A stretch of 64,000 nt of DNA from Williamsia sp. 1138 (GTDB lineage: Bacteria > Actinomycetota > Actinomycetes > Mycobacteriales > Mycobacteriaceae). The position numbers were made by a program, and so were the translations under genes. Location of the stretch: the NCBI RefSeq assembly GCF_002095435.2, contig NZ_MJEJ02000036.1:62001-126000 (forward strand), in the 5' to 3' direction. A model generated the notes under the pieces. It saw only the letters and a program-made list of their open reading frames with translations. It searched no databases and was not told the origin of the DNA. Shown here piece after piece: positions 17,574-26,183 of the stretch (position 1 is its first letter; each line of letters begins with the position of its first letter).

Positions 17574-18056
17574 TCATCTGCGCGCCGACTCCTCGTCGCA
17601 GAGAGCAAAAGTCCGAGTGGCCGGCACCCCTACCCTCCGCCCTGCCTCGCGCGGCGCTTCGGTGTTGGCCGCGGAGGCCTCCTCCATGTCGAGATCCGCG
17701 CCGACCAGAGCCACATATCGCAGCGCCAATTCCACGCCTGACCTGTATCCCGCATCGTATTCGGGGTCACGCTTTGTGGCCGTGATGATCTCAGCGGTCA
17801 ACCGAGCTTCGATCGCTTGCAGGCTCGCCTTCTCACGACGGCGGTCGCGGCGTCTACTCGGTGCCGAGGCGTCGGTGTGACCGGCTTCGGATGTCAGTTT
17901 GTCGAGCACGCAGATTCTGGCGAACCGCATACCGGCCTCGTGGCCGACTCGGAACACATTCGCCCGACGGTCCAGACGCGTAGTAGTCGAGAAGTGCTCG
18001 TGCAGTGCGGCCAGTACCTCGGCGAGTGTTCGATTGCGCGGACCGGGGTCAAGCAT
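17574..18056 (-). CDS. Hypothetical protein
   Basis: I do not recognise this 160-residue protein. It is charged and mostly helical, with an arginine-rich centre (SRRRDRRREKASLQ) followed by RLTAEIITATKRDPEYDAGYRSGVELALRY split by short turns. No signal peptide or membrane segment is seen. The ATG at 18056 has an ideal AGGAGG site seven bases upstream, which argues that it is a real gene. It overlaps a small basic reading frame upstream by eight bases (ATGCTTGA), suggesting coupling. Confidence 0.65.
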   Translation of the reverse strand: MLDPGPRNRTLAEVLAALHEHFSTTTRLDRRANVFRVGHEAGMRFARICVLDKLTSEAGHTDASAPSRRRDRRREKASLQAIEARLTAEIITATKRDPEYDAGYRSGVELALRYVALVGADLDMEEASAANTEAPREAGRRVGVPATRTFALCDEESARR

Positions 18057-18165
18057 TCTTGCGCCTCCTGACAACCGTCCGTTCCGCCACTGCCCTCTTT
18101 TGGTCACGTTTCTGCTTGAGCACTAGACGCTTCTTCTTCGAACTCGAATTCTTTTCCGCCATCAT
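18049..18165 (-). CDS. Small highly basic hypothetical protein (38 aa)
   Basis: A short reading frame starting MMAEKNSSSKKKRLVLKQ and ending VVRRRKNA. Nearly 45% of its residues are Lys or Arg, so it would bind nucleic acid or be disordered. GAGGA lies just before the tandem ATGs. Its stop overlaps the start of the following gene in the manner of translational coupling. No family was recognised. It could be a non-coding leader for the next gene; expression evidence is lacking. Confidence 0.4.
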   Translation of the reverse strand: MMAEKNSSSKKKRLVLKQKRDQKRAVAERTVVRRRKNA

Positions 18166-18406
18166 TCCTCAATGCCCTAGGTGTATCGCGGCTACAAAAG
18201 CCGCTCACCGACCGACCATAGCCCAGAAAAAAATAAAGTCCAGCCGCCCAGGAACCCACCCCAAGGTAGCCCTGTGCCCCGTTTCGAGATTTTCACATCT
18301 TTTTTGCCACAGTAGATTTCGGAAAAATGTCCGCACATAGAGCGGGCTGGCTTTTATTTTTATTCGGGCTAGAGTCCGGGTAACTGGTAAACAAAGGAGT
18401 GTGGCC

Positions 18407-18892
18407 GTGAAAGCGGTTGTCATGGAGTGCTGTTTTCGGATCTGCGCAACGCCGGCGCGGATTCTCGCGTTTCGGTGCCATGCGGAGAAACTTGCCGACG
18501 CGGCGTTCTCGCAACGAACGCGCCGCTCGAGCGCGACGATCGATTCGGAGTCCCGACTGTTGCCGCGGCAGTGGCACATGCAGAACGACGTCACCCGTCT
18601 TGGCGAGCCGCAGTGCCAGGAGGTGTGCTTGGCCTTCGCAGACAATCCGGCCCGACTGACCGCGGCCGCCCTCGAGGCGCTCTCCCGCGACATCCTGGCC
18701 ACGCTCGATACCGACACGGTGGAGGCGTCGCCTGAGACCGTTCCGTGGATCCTCACGCTGACGACGGACCCCGATGCTGCGTACCGACGACAGATGACGG
18801 ACAGGCACCCGAAGTTGCACACCACTGCCGGCCTCGCTGCCGACGCTCACGCATACCTCAAAGTTTCAGCTACACAGGAGATCCTGCAATGA
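18407..18892 (+). CDS. Hypothetical protein (first gene of an EAL-linked cluster)
   Basis: A 161-residue soluble protein of unknown function. I chose the GTG at 18407 because AAAGGAG lies exactly seven bases upstream; GTG at 18401 would be too close. No motif was recognised. The N-terminal part is cysteine-rich (VVMECCFRICATPARILAFRC). The upstream ~240 bases are unusually AT-rich for this window (runs such as AAAAAAATAAA and TTTTATTTTTATT), perhaps an imported promoter region. The stop overlaps the next start (ATGA). Confidence 0.6.
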   Translation: MKAVVMECCFRICATPARILAFRCHAEKLADAAFSQRTRRSSATIDSESRLLPRQWHMQNDVTRLGEPQCQEVCLAFADNPARLTAAALEALSRDILATLDTDTVEASPETVPWILTLTTDPDAAYRRQMTDRHPKLHTTAGLAADAHAYLKVSATQEILQ

Positions 18893-19527
18893 CCACCATC
18901 CCGCTATCCCTGCATCAACCGCAGACCAAGGTTGGCGACCAACGCACCTTTACATTGCCAACCGATCGGGTATGCACCGTGACGGTGGTGGTGGTCGTCG
19001 GCCGCGAGAATGACCTCAGGGATCGCGTGTGTGACGCGCTGGCCGATTCGGGTGCAGTCGTCGAGGTCATCGACCCCGGCTCACCCGAACTACTGACTCG
19101 ACACAGCGGGCACCGTCGGTCGGGTCATGCCGAGTGTTCCCCTGTCTCGCACCGCGACGGTCTCCAGTCATACGTCTTCACCGTAGCCAACGCGTCCGGC
19201 TCGGGTAAAAGATCAATGGGTGGTCGGTGGAGGCATCGGTGGGCCCGACGTATAGAGATGGAGCGCTTGCTCGCAGCCGCAGCAGACGCAACCTCGACAC
19301 CGGACTCGTGCCGCATTCTCGTCGTCGGCGAAGAGCGCGAGACCGCTCAGAACCGAACGGATCCCTCGCGGTTTGCGAACCTTGCTCGTGACATCGCATA
19401 TGAGGCCGTGATCAACGGAACGCACGTGGAGTCCGCAGCCTACATACCGGTCGCGGACGGTACCGGCCTGCCCGGCGCTCTGCGCCGTGTCGTCGACTGG
19501 TGCGCTATTGCTCCGCAGCCCAGGTGA
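18889..19527 (+). CDS. Hypothetical protein
   Basis: A 212-residue protein not recognised. It looks like an alpha/beta fold: a hydrophobic strand CTVTVVVVVG near residue 32 is followed by a helix (LRDRVCDALADSG) and a second strand VVEVIDP, as in nucleotide-binding folds. The C-terminal half has RILVVGEERE and then GTGLPGALRRVVDW. The start has GGAG eight bases upstream and overlaps the previous stop. An EAL gene follows 69 bases later. Confidence 0.6.
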   Translation: MTTIPLSLHQPQTKVGDQRTFTLPTDRVCTVTVVVVVGRENDLRDRVCDALADSGAVVEVIDPGSPELLTRHSGHRRSGHAECSPVSHRDGLQSYVFTVANASGSGKRSMGGRWRHRWARRIEMERLLAAAADATSTPDSCRILVVGEERETAQNRTDPSRFANLARDIAYEAVINGTHVESAAYIPVADGTGLPGALRRVVDWCAIAPQPR

Positions 19528-19596
19528 TGTCCAGAGGCAGCCATTACTCCGACGTTGATAACGTGGCCTTCAAGGTCCACGAAACGGCGGGTACAC

Positions 19597-20877
19597 ATGT
19601 CAGCCTCAAGCGACGACGTTGATGTTCTTGTAGCCGGCGGTGCCATGCCGCCGATCGCCAGCGTGTATCAGCCCATCGTCGACCTGAGCGATCTGCGGAC
19701 CATCGGATACGAAGCGTTGGCGCGCTGGCCTGATGCACCACACCTGCAACCCGGAGCCGTCTTCTCCGCTGCCAGAGCAGCGGGAGCTCTCGACGAACTG
19801 GACCGCGCCGCCCAACAGGCAGCGCTGCAGGGCGCACACCACGCCGCTCTGCCTGGGTCCTACGCGCTCTTCGTCAACGTCGAAGCCGACACCACCCCGG
19901 CGGTAGCGCTGACGCAGCAGATCGCGTCCGCCCGCCACCACTGGGCCGGGCGTCTGGTTGTCGAGATCACCGAACGGGCGCTGCTCGTAGACCCTGGCCG
20001 AGTCATCGACATCGCCGAAAGCGCACGCGCAGAGGGTATCGGCGTGGCGCTCGATGATGTCGGCTCCACCGCCGACAGTCTCACCATGCTCGACTTCGTG
20101 GCACCCGACATCATCAAGATCGACGGCCCGCTGGTACGCGCCCGCAGGCCCACGTCGTCGGACGCAGCGACCATCGCGGCGATCGCCGCCTACACCGAAA
20201 CCAACCCCGCCACCCTCATCGTCGCCGAAGGTATCGAAACCGCCGCCGACCTGCTTCAAGCTCGCTCGTTAGGAGCCGGATACGGGCAAGGCTGGTACCT
20301 GGGCCGAGCCGGTCAGCTGCCCACCGACCTACCGGACGTGCACCGGCCCCTTCCCCCGTTCGCTGCGCGAACCACAGCCGGTGGGAATGACTCACCGTCG
20401 GCGATCCTCGAGCACCTACCCGCCAGAGTGGGGCGCAAAGACCTACTCGCCGCACTGTCCCGGCACCTCGAAGACTCTGCCGCAGGTGCCCACGGACCGG
20501 TCACCGTGCTCGCCACCTTCCAGCACGCCCGCAACTTCACCGGCGCAGTGGCCGAGCGTTTCTCGGCTCTGGCGAGCGTTCACCCCCACGCGTTTGTCGT
20601 CGCCCTCGGCGTCGACATGCCGCCGCATCCCGCGCCCGGCGTCCACGGCACCGCCATCACGCCCAGCGAACCCCTCGCGCAGGAATGGACGATCACCGTC
20701 ACCGCCCCACACTATTTCGGCGCTCTCATAGCCCGCGAGTTGGGCGGCCCCGCTACCGAACCCGACCGGCACTACGCCTACACCTTCACCCATGACCGAC
20801 CACTGGTCACAGCGGCCGCACGCACACTCATGCGACGCATCCACCGCACTGACGCACCCCTCCCACCGCCTCACTGA
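19597..20877 (+). CDS. EAL-domain c-di-GMP phosphodiesterase with C-terminal DICT-like domain
   Basis: A 426-residue protein. The N-terminal ~245 residues form an EAL domain with the catalytic set intact: GYEALARW (Glu), FVNVEAD (Asn), VVEITERALL (Glu), LDDVGS (Asp-Asp), DIIKIDGPLV (Lys), VAEGIET (Glu) and GQGWYLGR (Gln). It should hydrolyse cyclic di-GMP. The C-terminal ~160 residues (LLAALSRHLEDSAAG, VTVLATFQHARNF, VVALGVDM) resemble a DICT sensor domain. There is no membrane segment, so it is cytosolic. The start at 19597 is chosen from the onset of conservation and a modest CGGG site; the two upstream unknown genes may share its transcript. Confidence 0.85.
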   Translation: MSASSDDVDVLVAGGAMPPIASVYQPIVDLSDLRTIGYEALARWPDAPHLQPGAVFSAARAAGALDELDRAAQQAALQGAHHAALPGSYALFVNVEADTTPAVALTQQIASARHHWAGRLVVEITERALLVDPGRVIDIAESARAEGIGVALDDVGSTADSLTMLDFVAPDIIKIDGPLVRARRPTSSDAATIAAIAAYTETNPATLIVAEGIETAADLLQARSLGAGYGQGWYLGRAGQLPTDLPDVHRPLPPFAARTTAGGNDSPSAILEHLPARVGRKDLLAALSRHLEDSAAGAHGPVTVLATFQHARNFTGAVAERFSALASVHPHAFVVALGVDMPPHPAPGVHGTAITPSEPLAQEWTITVTAPHYFGALIARELGGPATEPDRHYAYTFTHDRPLVTAAARTLMRRIHRTDAPLPPPH

Positions 20878-21002
20878 TCGGGCCCCGGCCGCGCCCATAC
20901 GCGAGGAAAGTCAGCGCCAAACCCCCGGCGCTAGCGGGTCGCCGGTGAAGATCGGCCGGCCGTAACAATGAGTGCGCGGCCCCCCATCATGAAGCAATTC
21001 CA

Positions 21003-21037
21003 GGTGTCCCCCTATAGGTGGACACCCGGTGTCCCCC
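21003..21037. repeat. Operator-like repeats: GGTGTCCCCC direct repeat plus inverted GGTGTCC/GGACACC
   Basis: GGTGTCCCCC occurs at 21003-21012 and again at 21028-21037, exactly 25 bases apart (start to start). The first copy also forms an inverted repeat with GGACACC at 21020-21026. It lies ~110 bases upstream of the next gene, a plausible place for a repressor or activator site. The gap 20878-21149 otherwise holds no gene. Confidence 0.4.
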
Positions 21038-21149
21038 ACCTGATCGTCCTCGTGGTGGACGCGCCGAACCCCGGCACAGATGGATAGTTACGAGTAACAC
21101 CGATCAAAGACCGGCGCACAACGAAAGAAGTTGCGGGAGATGACAAACG

Positions 21150-21752
21150 ATGAAACACCACAGCAACCCGCCTTCTCTGGCCCCCTACCAATCGGCGCCA
21201 GAGGGAGCCGTTTCAGCAAGGCCGGCCATTCGTACCGGCGCACAGGACCTGTGGGTCGGGCAGCTCGGCCTGCGGCCCTCCGCGGGCGTCAATCTCGACC
21301 CTGCCGTGCTGCGGCCTTTCAGCCTCGCTGCACTGGGCCTCACCCGCCTCGACCGGCGGCACACCCAGGCTTCGCCGCTACCAGTGGTAAGCCGACTGGC
21401 AATCGATATGACCGACCCACATGCGCTATCGATCACCTACCTCGAGCACCCCGACGACGCCGAAACACCACTGGTGCACACGCAGTTCGCGGACGAGCAT
21501 CCTGCGGATTGGACCACCGCGCTCACCAGGCAACAACACCTGCTTCTGACAGTGTCTGCCTACGGACCGCCACTGAATTCTGCCACCGCCGCGACCGCAG
21601 CTCGTGCGCTCGGCGACGCCTGGGCTGGAATCATTGCTTGCAGCCCGGACTGCGCGCACCGATCTGATGTCTCACGACCGCCGGTCTGCGTTCGACATCG
21701 CCTCACTGACAGACGACAGCGGCTGGCGGGCAACCATACAGTCGACTCCTAG
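21150..21752 (+). CDS. Hypothetical protein
   Basis: A 200-residue protein of unknown function. Residues ~20-165 read like a normal coding sequence (LWVGQLGLRPSAGVNLDPAV, DPHALSITYLEHPDDA, LGDAWAGIIACSPD). The last ~33 residues look different, rich in Arg, and another frame reads more like protein there (starting MSHDRRSAFDIASLTDD at 21667). A frameshift or a small overlapping gene near 21665 is possible. The start has GGGAG ten bases upstream. It borders a decayed region. Confidence 0.45.
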   Translation: MKHHSNPPSLAPYQSAPEGAVSARPAIRTGAQDLWVGQLGLRPSAGVNLDPAVLRPFSLAALGLTRLDRRHTQASPLPVVSRLAIDMTDPHALSITYLEHPDDAETPLVHTQFADEHPADWTTALTRQQHLLLTVSAYGPPLNSATAATAARALGDAWAGIIACSPDCAHRSDVSRPPVCVRHRLTDRRQRLAGNHTVDS

Positions 21753-21841
21753 CGACACCAAGCCTGCCACCGACTTTGACGCCACACCGGTAGCCGCTTC
21801 AGGCCTGACCTGAGGCGATCCATGCCTCGAGCGCAGCCTGA

Positions 21842-22639
21842 GTCTCTCGAGACGGTTCTGCGCTGGAGGAACGTCCGGAGTTCCGCCGCATCCTTGCCGC
21901 GAGAGCTGAAGTTCAGCACGCTGTGGGCGCACTCGACCACACCCCGGTCGCGGTCAACCCTCTCCAGTACCTCGATGACAAGTTCATGGGGTACCTGGCC
22001 GAGCGACGTCGCGATCCCCAGAACGACATCCTCAGTGGCCTGGCCACCGCCACTTATCCGGACGGTTCGACACCTGATCTGATCGAGGTGGTGCGTCCTG
22101 CGACATTCCTGTTTGCGGCTGGACAAGAGACCGTCACCAAGCTCCTCAGCTCAGCACTACGCGTGCTGGGCGATCGCCCGGAGTACGAGAAGATGCTGCG
22201 CGAAGACCGGAGCCTGATCAAGCCTTTCCTCGAAGAGTCTCTGCGATTCGACAGCCCTACGAAGGTTGACTTCCGACTGGCGCGCACCACCACCACGATC
22301 GGCGACGTGGAGATCAAGGCCGGCACGATCATCATGCTGTGCCTGGCCGGCGCAAACCGAGATCCGCGAAAGTTTGACAATCCCAACAAGTTCCGACTTG
22401 GTCGCAAGAACCTACATGACCACGTCGCGTTCAGTCGTGGCCTGCACACCTGCGCAGGAGCACCCCTGGCGCGAGTCGAGGGTCGCGTCACAATGAATCG
22501 CCTCCTCGATCGCATTCAGGACTTCCAGATCAGCGAGGTGTCACACGGTTCGATACACAACCGGTCATACCAGTACGACCCTTCGTTCCTCTTGCGCGGA
22601 CTCTCTGAACTCAATATCGAGTTCACCCCCGCACCTTAG
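21842..22639 (+). pseudogene. Cytochrome P450, N-terminally truncated
   Basis: The reading frame begins after an in-frame TGA and encodes only the C-terminal ~265 residues of a P450: the I-helix region (FLFAAGQETVTKLLSSALRV), the ExxR motif (EESLRF), and the heme-cysteine loop FSRGLHTCAGAPLARVEGR. The first ~150-200 residues of the family are absent, and no start codon with a ribosome site precedes the conserved part. Without the B-C region and most of the substrate pocket the product should be inactive. The next gene, an SDR, is also broken, so the pair may be remnants of one catabolic cluster. Confidence 0.8.
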
Positions 22640-22692
22640 GGACAGAGAGGATTCGGAGCCCCGCGCCTAGAGTCCATCCAGTCTCGTTCTCA

Positions 22693-22711
22693 CATCGCGT
22701 GAAACGCGATG
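22693..22711. promoter_or_regulatory. 8-bp perfect inverted repeat before the SDR pseudogene
   Basis: CATCGCGT, three bases, ACGCGATG lies 21 bases before the ATG of the following gene. The location between gene start and presumed promoter suits a repressor operator (for example TetR-type); it could also be a small hairpin. Confidence 0.35.
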
Positions 22712-22731
22712 ACAACAAAGAAAGGTATCAC

Positions 22732-23570
22732 ATGCCAGGAAGAGTTGAAGGCAAAGTCGCGTTCATAACGGGCGCTGCCCGGGGGCAGGGACGCAGCCAC
22801 GCAGTACGGCTCGCAGAAGAAGGCGCGGACATCATCGCCATCGACATCTGCGGGCCCATCGCGCCCGATTCGAGCATCGCCGCAGCGACCCCTGAGGATC
22901 TGGCCGAGACAGCTCGATTGGTCGAGAAGTTCGACCGTCGTATCGTGACGGCAGAGGTTGACGTACGCGACTTCGCTGCGCTCAAATCCGCAGTGGACGA
23001 GGGCGTCGAACAATTGGGACGCCTCGACATCATCGTTGCCAACGCCGGAATCGGAACGGGTGGCGTACGTCTGGATCTCGCCGACGAGAACGACTGGCAA
23101 GAGATGCTCGACATCAACCTGTCAGGTGTGTGGAAATCGGTGAAGGCAGGCGTCCCCCATCTACTCGAAGGTGGGAACGGCGGATCGATCATCCTGACGA
23201 GCTCGGTAGGAGGATTGAAGGCTCATCCGAACATCGGACCCTACGTCGCCGCCAAACATGGCGTTGTCGGTCTGGCGAGATCGTTCGCGATCGAACTCGG
23301 CCAGTTCTCCATCCGGGCCAATTCGATACACCCACCAACGTCAACTCGCCGATGTTCATGCACGAGGCAACGATGAAGATGTTCCGCCCTGACCTGGAGA
23401 ATCCGACTGCCGACGACATGGCAGTCGCCGCACAGCACATGCACGTGCTTCCGGTCGGCTGGGTGGAGACCGAGGACATCAGCAACGCAGTGCTCTTCCT
23501 TGCCTCAGACGAATCCCGCTACATAACAGGGCTTCCTCTGACTGTCGACGCGGGAAGCATGCTCAAATAG
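22732..23570 (+). pseudogene. Mycofactocin-type short-chain dehydrogenase, frameshifted
   Basis: Residues 1-~200 read MPGRVEGKVAFITGAARGQG (NAD-binding glycine motif), VANAGIG, SSVGG and the catalytic YVAAK. The frame then breaks near 23330, after IRANSIHP, and conserved sequence resumes in another frame (NVNSPMFMHEATMKMFRPDL to LPLTVDAGSML, stop at 23570). Losing one C in a CACCC tract explains the shift. The family is NAD-dependent and usually works with mycofactocin. AAAGG precedes the ATG at 22732. A sequencing error is possible, but the truncated P450 next door supports real decay. Confidence 0.8.
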
Positions 23571-24415
23571 AGTCGAATTGGCTTGACGGCCCGTAAAGGC
23601 CCGAGGGCGGTGTCCCTTTCGCGTCCCACGCGCGACACTGTTGTCGTGCGCAACCCACCACATGTTGGGCCCTCCCATACAGGACTGGCTGCCGACCCAG
23701 CTGCATCTAATTCCCGAAGTGCTAGAGCAGGCGTCGTGCGCTCATTGAATCAGCTACAGGACGACTGTCCAATCCTACGTTTCGCCGCGGTCGACCTGCG
23801 CTAATGGGTATGGATCGGTGAATCGCCGCGTCGGATTGGCCCCCGCGAGGATTCAATCCGACGTGGCTAACGACTATCGGGGTGGGCAAGTGCTGCTCCG
23901 TCACCGACCGGCCGCTCAGCCTGTTCATTTGTCGATGCGCAGAGGCCTCCGCGTTGGAACCATCGTCCGTCGCGGAATGCTCTTGGGGTCTTCTGGAAAT
24001 CATGAAGGTATGGTTCCCCCGGCGAACAGGAGGGCGGTGCTCACCCGCCCGCGAATTCGCGCACGAACGACAAGGTGTTAGAGACTGCCGATCGTCGGAA
24101 GTGATCGTCACTGAACTGATCGCCGCATTAGTCGTGAGCGTTCCCCGCCGGCCGCGGTGCAGCACACTGACGACTCCTGACGCCGCTTTAGGCCCAGCGC
24201 CATTCGGCAAAACCCTCGGCAGTAATGCAGGCGATTCCGTCGACCGGCAACAGCACAACTACCCCTCGACCGCTACTGCCTCCCGCGGTGTGACTTTGTG
24301 CCCTAGGGCGAACATCCTACTCGTGCTGCACTTATGTTGCTGTTCAACGAGTGCGCTCACAATGCTGACGCACTATCCATACATCTACCCGATAACCAGG
24401 AACCGGTGGCCCGCG
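23571..24415. other. Stretch without a recognisable gene
   Basis: About 845 bases hold long open frames on both strands, but their translations are rich in Ser, Arg, Cys and Pro and contain no family motif or good ribosome site. The segment follows two broken genes and is probably decayed or intergenic DNA. Confidence 0.5.
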
Positions 24416-24799
24416 ATGTGGGATTCATTTTGGGATTTCTTGTGGTATACGATAGTCATCTTTGCGTTCGTCGCATACCTGATGATCCTCTTCCACGTCA
24501 TCGTCGACCTGTTCCGCGACGAGTCCTCGTCGGGTTGGGTCAAGGCAGCGTGGATCCTGTTCCTGGTATTCATTCCTTACATTGCGCTGTTCGTCTACCT
24601 CATCGCCCGAGGTAGCGGCATGGCCCAACGGTCGGTGGCTGCTCATGAGGCAGCGAAGCAGCAGACCGATTCGTACATCAGGCGAGCGGCGGGCACGTCC
24701 GCCTCCGACCAGATCTCCACCGCCAAGGGACTTCTCGACGAGGGCGTTATCGACAGAGCGGAGTTCGAACAGCTGAAGAGCGCAGCAATGAACAGCTAG
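24416..24799 (+). CDS. Small membrane protein with PLDc_N-like helices and C-terminal SHOCT motif
   Basis: A 127-residue protein. Two hydrophobic helices (WYTIVIFAFVAYLMILFHVI and AAWILFLVFIPYIALFVYLI) flank a short charged loop, as in the phospholipase D N-terminal/DUF membrane family. The C-terminal ~28 residues (AKGLLDEGVIDRAEFEQLK) are a SHOCT oligomerisation motif. Function is unknown; such proteins often accompany stress genes. The ATG at 24416 was chosen because the hydrophobic domain starts there; longer upstream readings give implausible sequence. Confidence 0.75.
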   Translation: MWDSFWDFLWYTIVIFAFVAYLMILFHVIVDLFRDESSSGWVKAAWILFLVFIPYIALFVYLIARGSGMAQRSVAAHEAAKQQTDSYIRRAAGTSASDQISTAKGLLDEGVIDRAEFEQLKSAAMNS

Positions 24800-24853
24800 T
24801 CCACCTGAAAAGCGAGGCCGCTCAACACAGCCCCTGGACCGCTCGCCTCCTGA

Positions 24854-25453
24854 TCACTGCGAGCCCCGAAGCGCTCTGAACCGTCTCTTGGTCCGGTTTT
24901 GGCGCACAATCCACGCCAGATCTTTGTCAGGGTTCGCTTCCAGCTCGGCAAACCGCTGCAATCCGTTCTCCGGCTCGGCCGCAATTGCAACACTCCAGCA
25001 GTAACCCAGTGCTTGCCGCAAGACCCGCCACGAGTGAGATCGTCTCGTGTCCTGATCATTTGCCACCAGTGCGGCTCCCGCCACGTCGCAGGCATCGAGA
25101 GCCAGTGCCGCCGTGGTCTTGTCGACCAGAAGCCGCGTTTCACAGATGGTTGCGATCGCTGCCCTGAGCTGTAACGGGTCGCGTGGATCCGAGAGCCAAC
25201 TCCTGACCAGTTCACGCAGCTGTGGTGGATCGGCATCACCGATACGTTGGCCCGCCATGGCGGCCGCTTCGCGCACTCGCCACGAATCGTGGTGCGTCTC
25301 GGCGGTGAGCTGAGATATCAGCAACGCGCGCGCTTTTGTGGGGGACCTGTTGATCCGTTTGCCGTTCGCCCGGGGTCCGGGTAGGCCAGAATGCGCGGCC
25401 AAAAGCCGGGTCAGTTCTGCGTAACCCATGGACTCGAACGAGACCTCAGGCAT
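24854..25453 (-). CDS. Hypothetical protein, HEAT-like helical
   Basis: A 199-residue soluble protein. Its helical pairs (SWRVREAAAMAGQRIGD, QLRELVRSWLSDP, PLQLRAAIATICET) resemble HEAT or armadillo-type repeats used for protein binding. No catalytic motif was seen. The start overlaps the 3' end of a membrane-protein gene by eight bases, so the two are probably translated together. Function is unknown. Confidence 0.7.
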   Translation of the reverse strand: MPEVSFESMGYAELTRLLAAHSGLPGPRANGKRINRSPTKARALLISQLTAETHHDSWRVREAAAMAGQRIGDADPPQLRELVRSWLSDPRDPLQLRAAIATICETRLLVDKTTAALALDACDVAGAALVANDQDTRRSHSWRVLRQALGYCWSVAIAAEPENGLQRFAELEANPDKDLAWIVRQNRTKRRFRALRGSQ

Positions 25454-26078
25454 TCAAACCTGATTCACGCAGGCTTACCCGCTTCTTCGACTCGATTCTG
25501 AGCTCCTGTCCGAGTTCACGGCGTAACCACAGACCAGTACACGTGGCAACGGTTGCCGCCATGCATATTCCGCCAACCACGAACGCAACCACCATGACCC
25601 CCGCCGTTGTCTGCTCGTCGACAAACGGTCCCGGCAGCAGTGTAAACGTCAGTCCTACCATCCACGCCGCGACGTTGACAGGTATCCACCGCCACGCACG
25701 CCGCAGTACCCGGCGCAAGACGATCCATTGCGCAACCGGAATGGATAACAAGAGGATCAGGGCCCCGACGATGGTGCCGGCCCAGAGCGGGCGGCCGAAG
25801 TCGACTGCGTGACCGCTGTCGTTCAGCGTCGACGGCAGCATGCCGATGGACCACGCCGATGAGGCAGCGACTCCTGTCGCCAGAGTCCAACCGCGGACCG
25901 GAACCCGCAAGGGACTGCTGCGCAATACCATTGATTGAGCAAATCCCAGCGAAGCGCCGTCTAATCCCCCGGCCACGATTACCAGGAGCCACCGGAGCCA
26001 CCGGAGCCACCGGAGCCACCGGAGCCAAGGATTGTCGATGGACCATGAACTGGCGGCCAGGGCGGCCACGGGGAACAT
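25446..26078 (-). CDS. Hypothetical multi-pass membrane protein with WLR repeats
   Basis: A 210-residue membrane protein with about six hydrophobic segments and a basic C-terminus. Near residues 17-31 it contains a WLR tripeptide repeated about five times, encoded by nine-base tandem repeats. No family was recognised. AGAGG lies five bases before the ATG. It is the first gene of a pair with the HEAT-like protein. Confidence 0.7.
   Translation of the reverse strand: MFPVAALAASSWSIDNPWLRWLRWLRWLRWLLVIVAGGLDGASLGFAQSMVLRSSPLRVPVRGWTLATGVAASSAWSIGMLPSTLNDSGHAVDFGRPLWAGTIVGALILLLSIPVAQWIVLRRVLRRAWRWIPVNVAAWMVGLTFTLLPGPFVDEQTTAGVMVVAFVVGGICMAATVATCTGLWLRRELGQELRIESKKRVSLRESGLNA
25985..26029. repeat. 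Tandem 9-base repeat (GGAGCCACC, five copies, last imperfect)
   Basis: Four perfect GGAGCCACC units and a fifth copy GGAGCCAAG lie inside the membrane-protein gene and encode Trp-Leu-Arg units on the minus strand. The repeat length is a multiple of three, so copy-number slippage would change the protein without breaking the frame. Confidence 0.95.
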
Positions 26079-26183
26079 GAGGACCTCTTGGTAGTCGCTG
26101 TAGTTGTGGTAACCACACCGATACCGGAGGTCCTCACCTATTTACTGGTGCCACACCGTTCACAACGTCCCTGGTCATTACAG

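Noticed and set aside
23722-24258. 178-residue minus-strand open frame in the gene-poor stretch
   Set aside because: Translation is Ser/Arg/Pro-rich, lacks hydrophobic core patterns and has no ribosome site.
26079-26183. Nine-base inverted repeat GAGGACCTC/GAGGTCCTC and a TGTGGT-A-ACCACA palindrome
   Set aside because: Noted, but the loop is ~40 bases and there is no T-run, so neither terminator nor operator can be supported.
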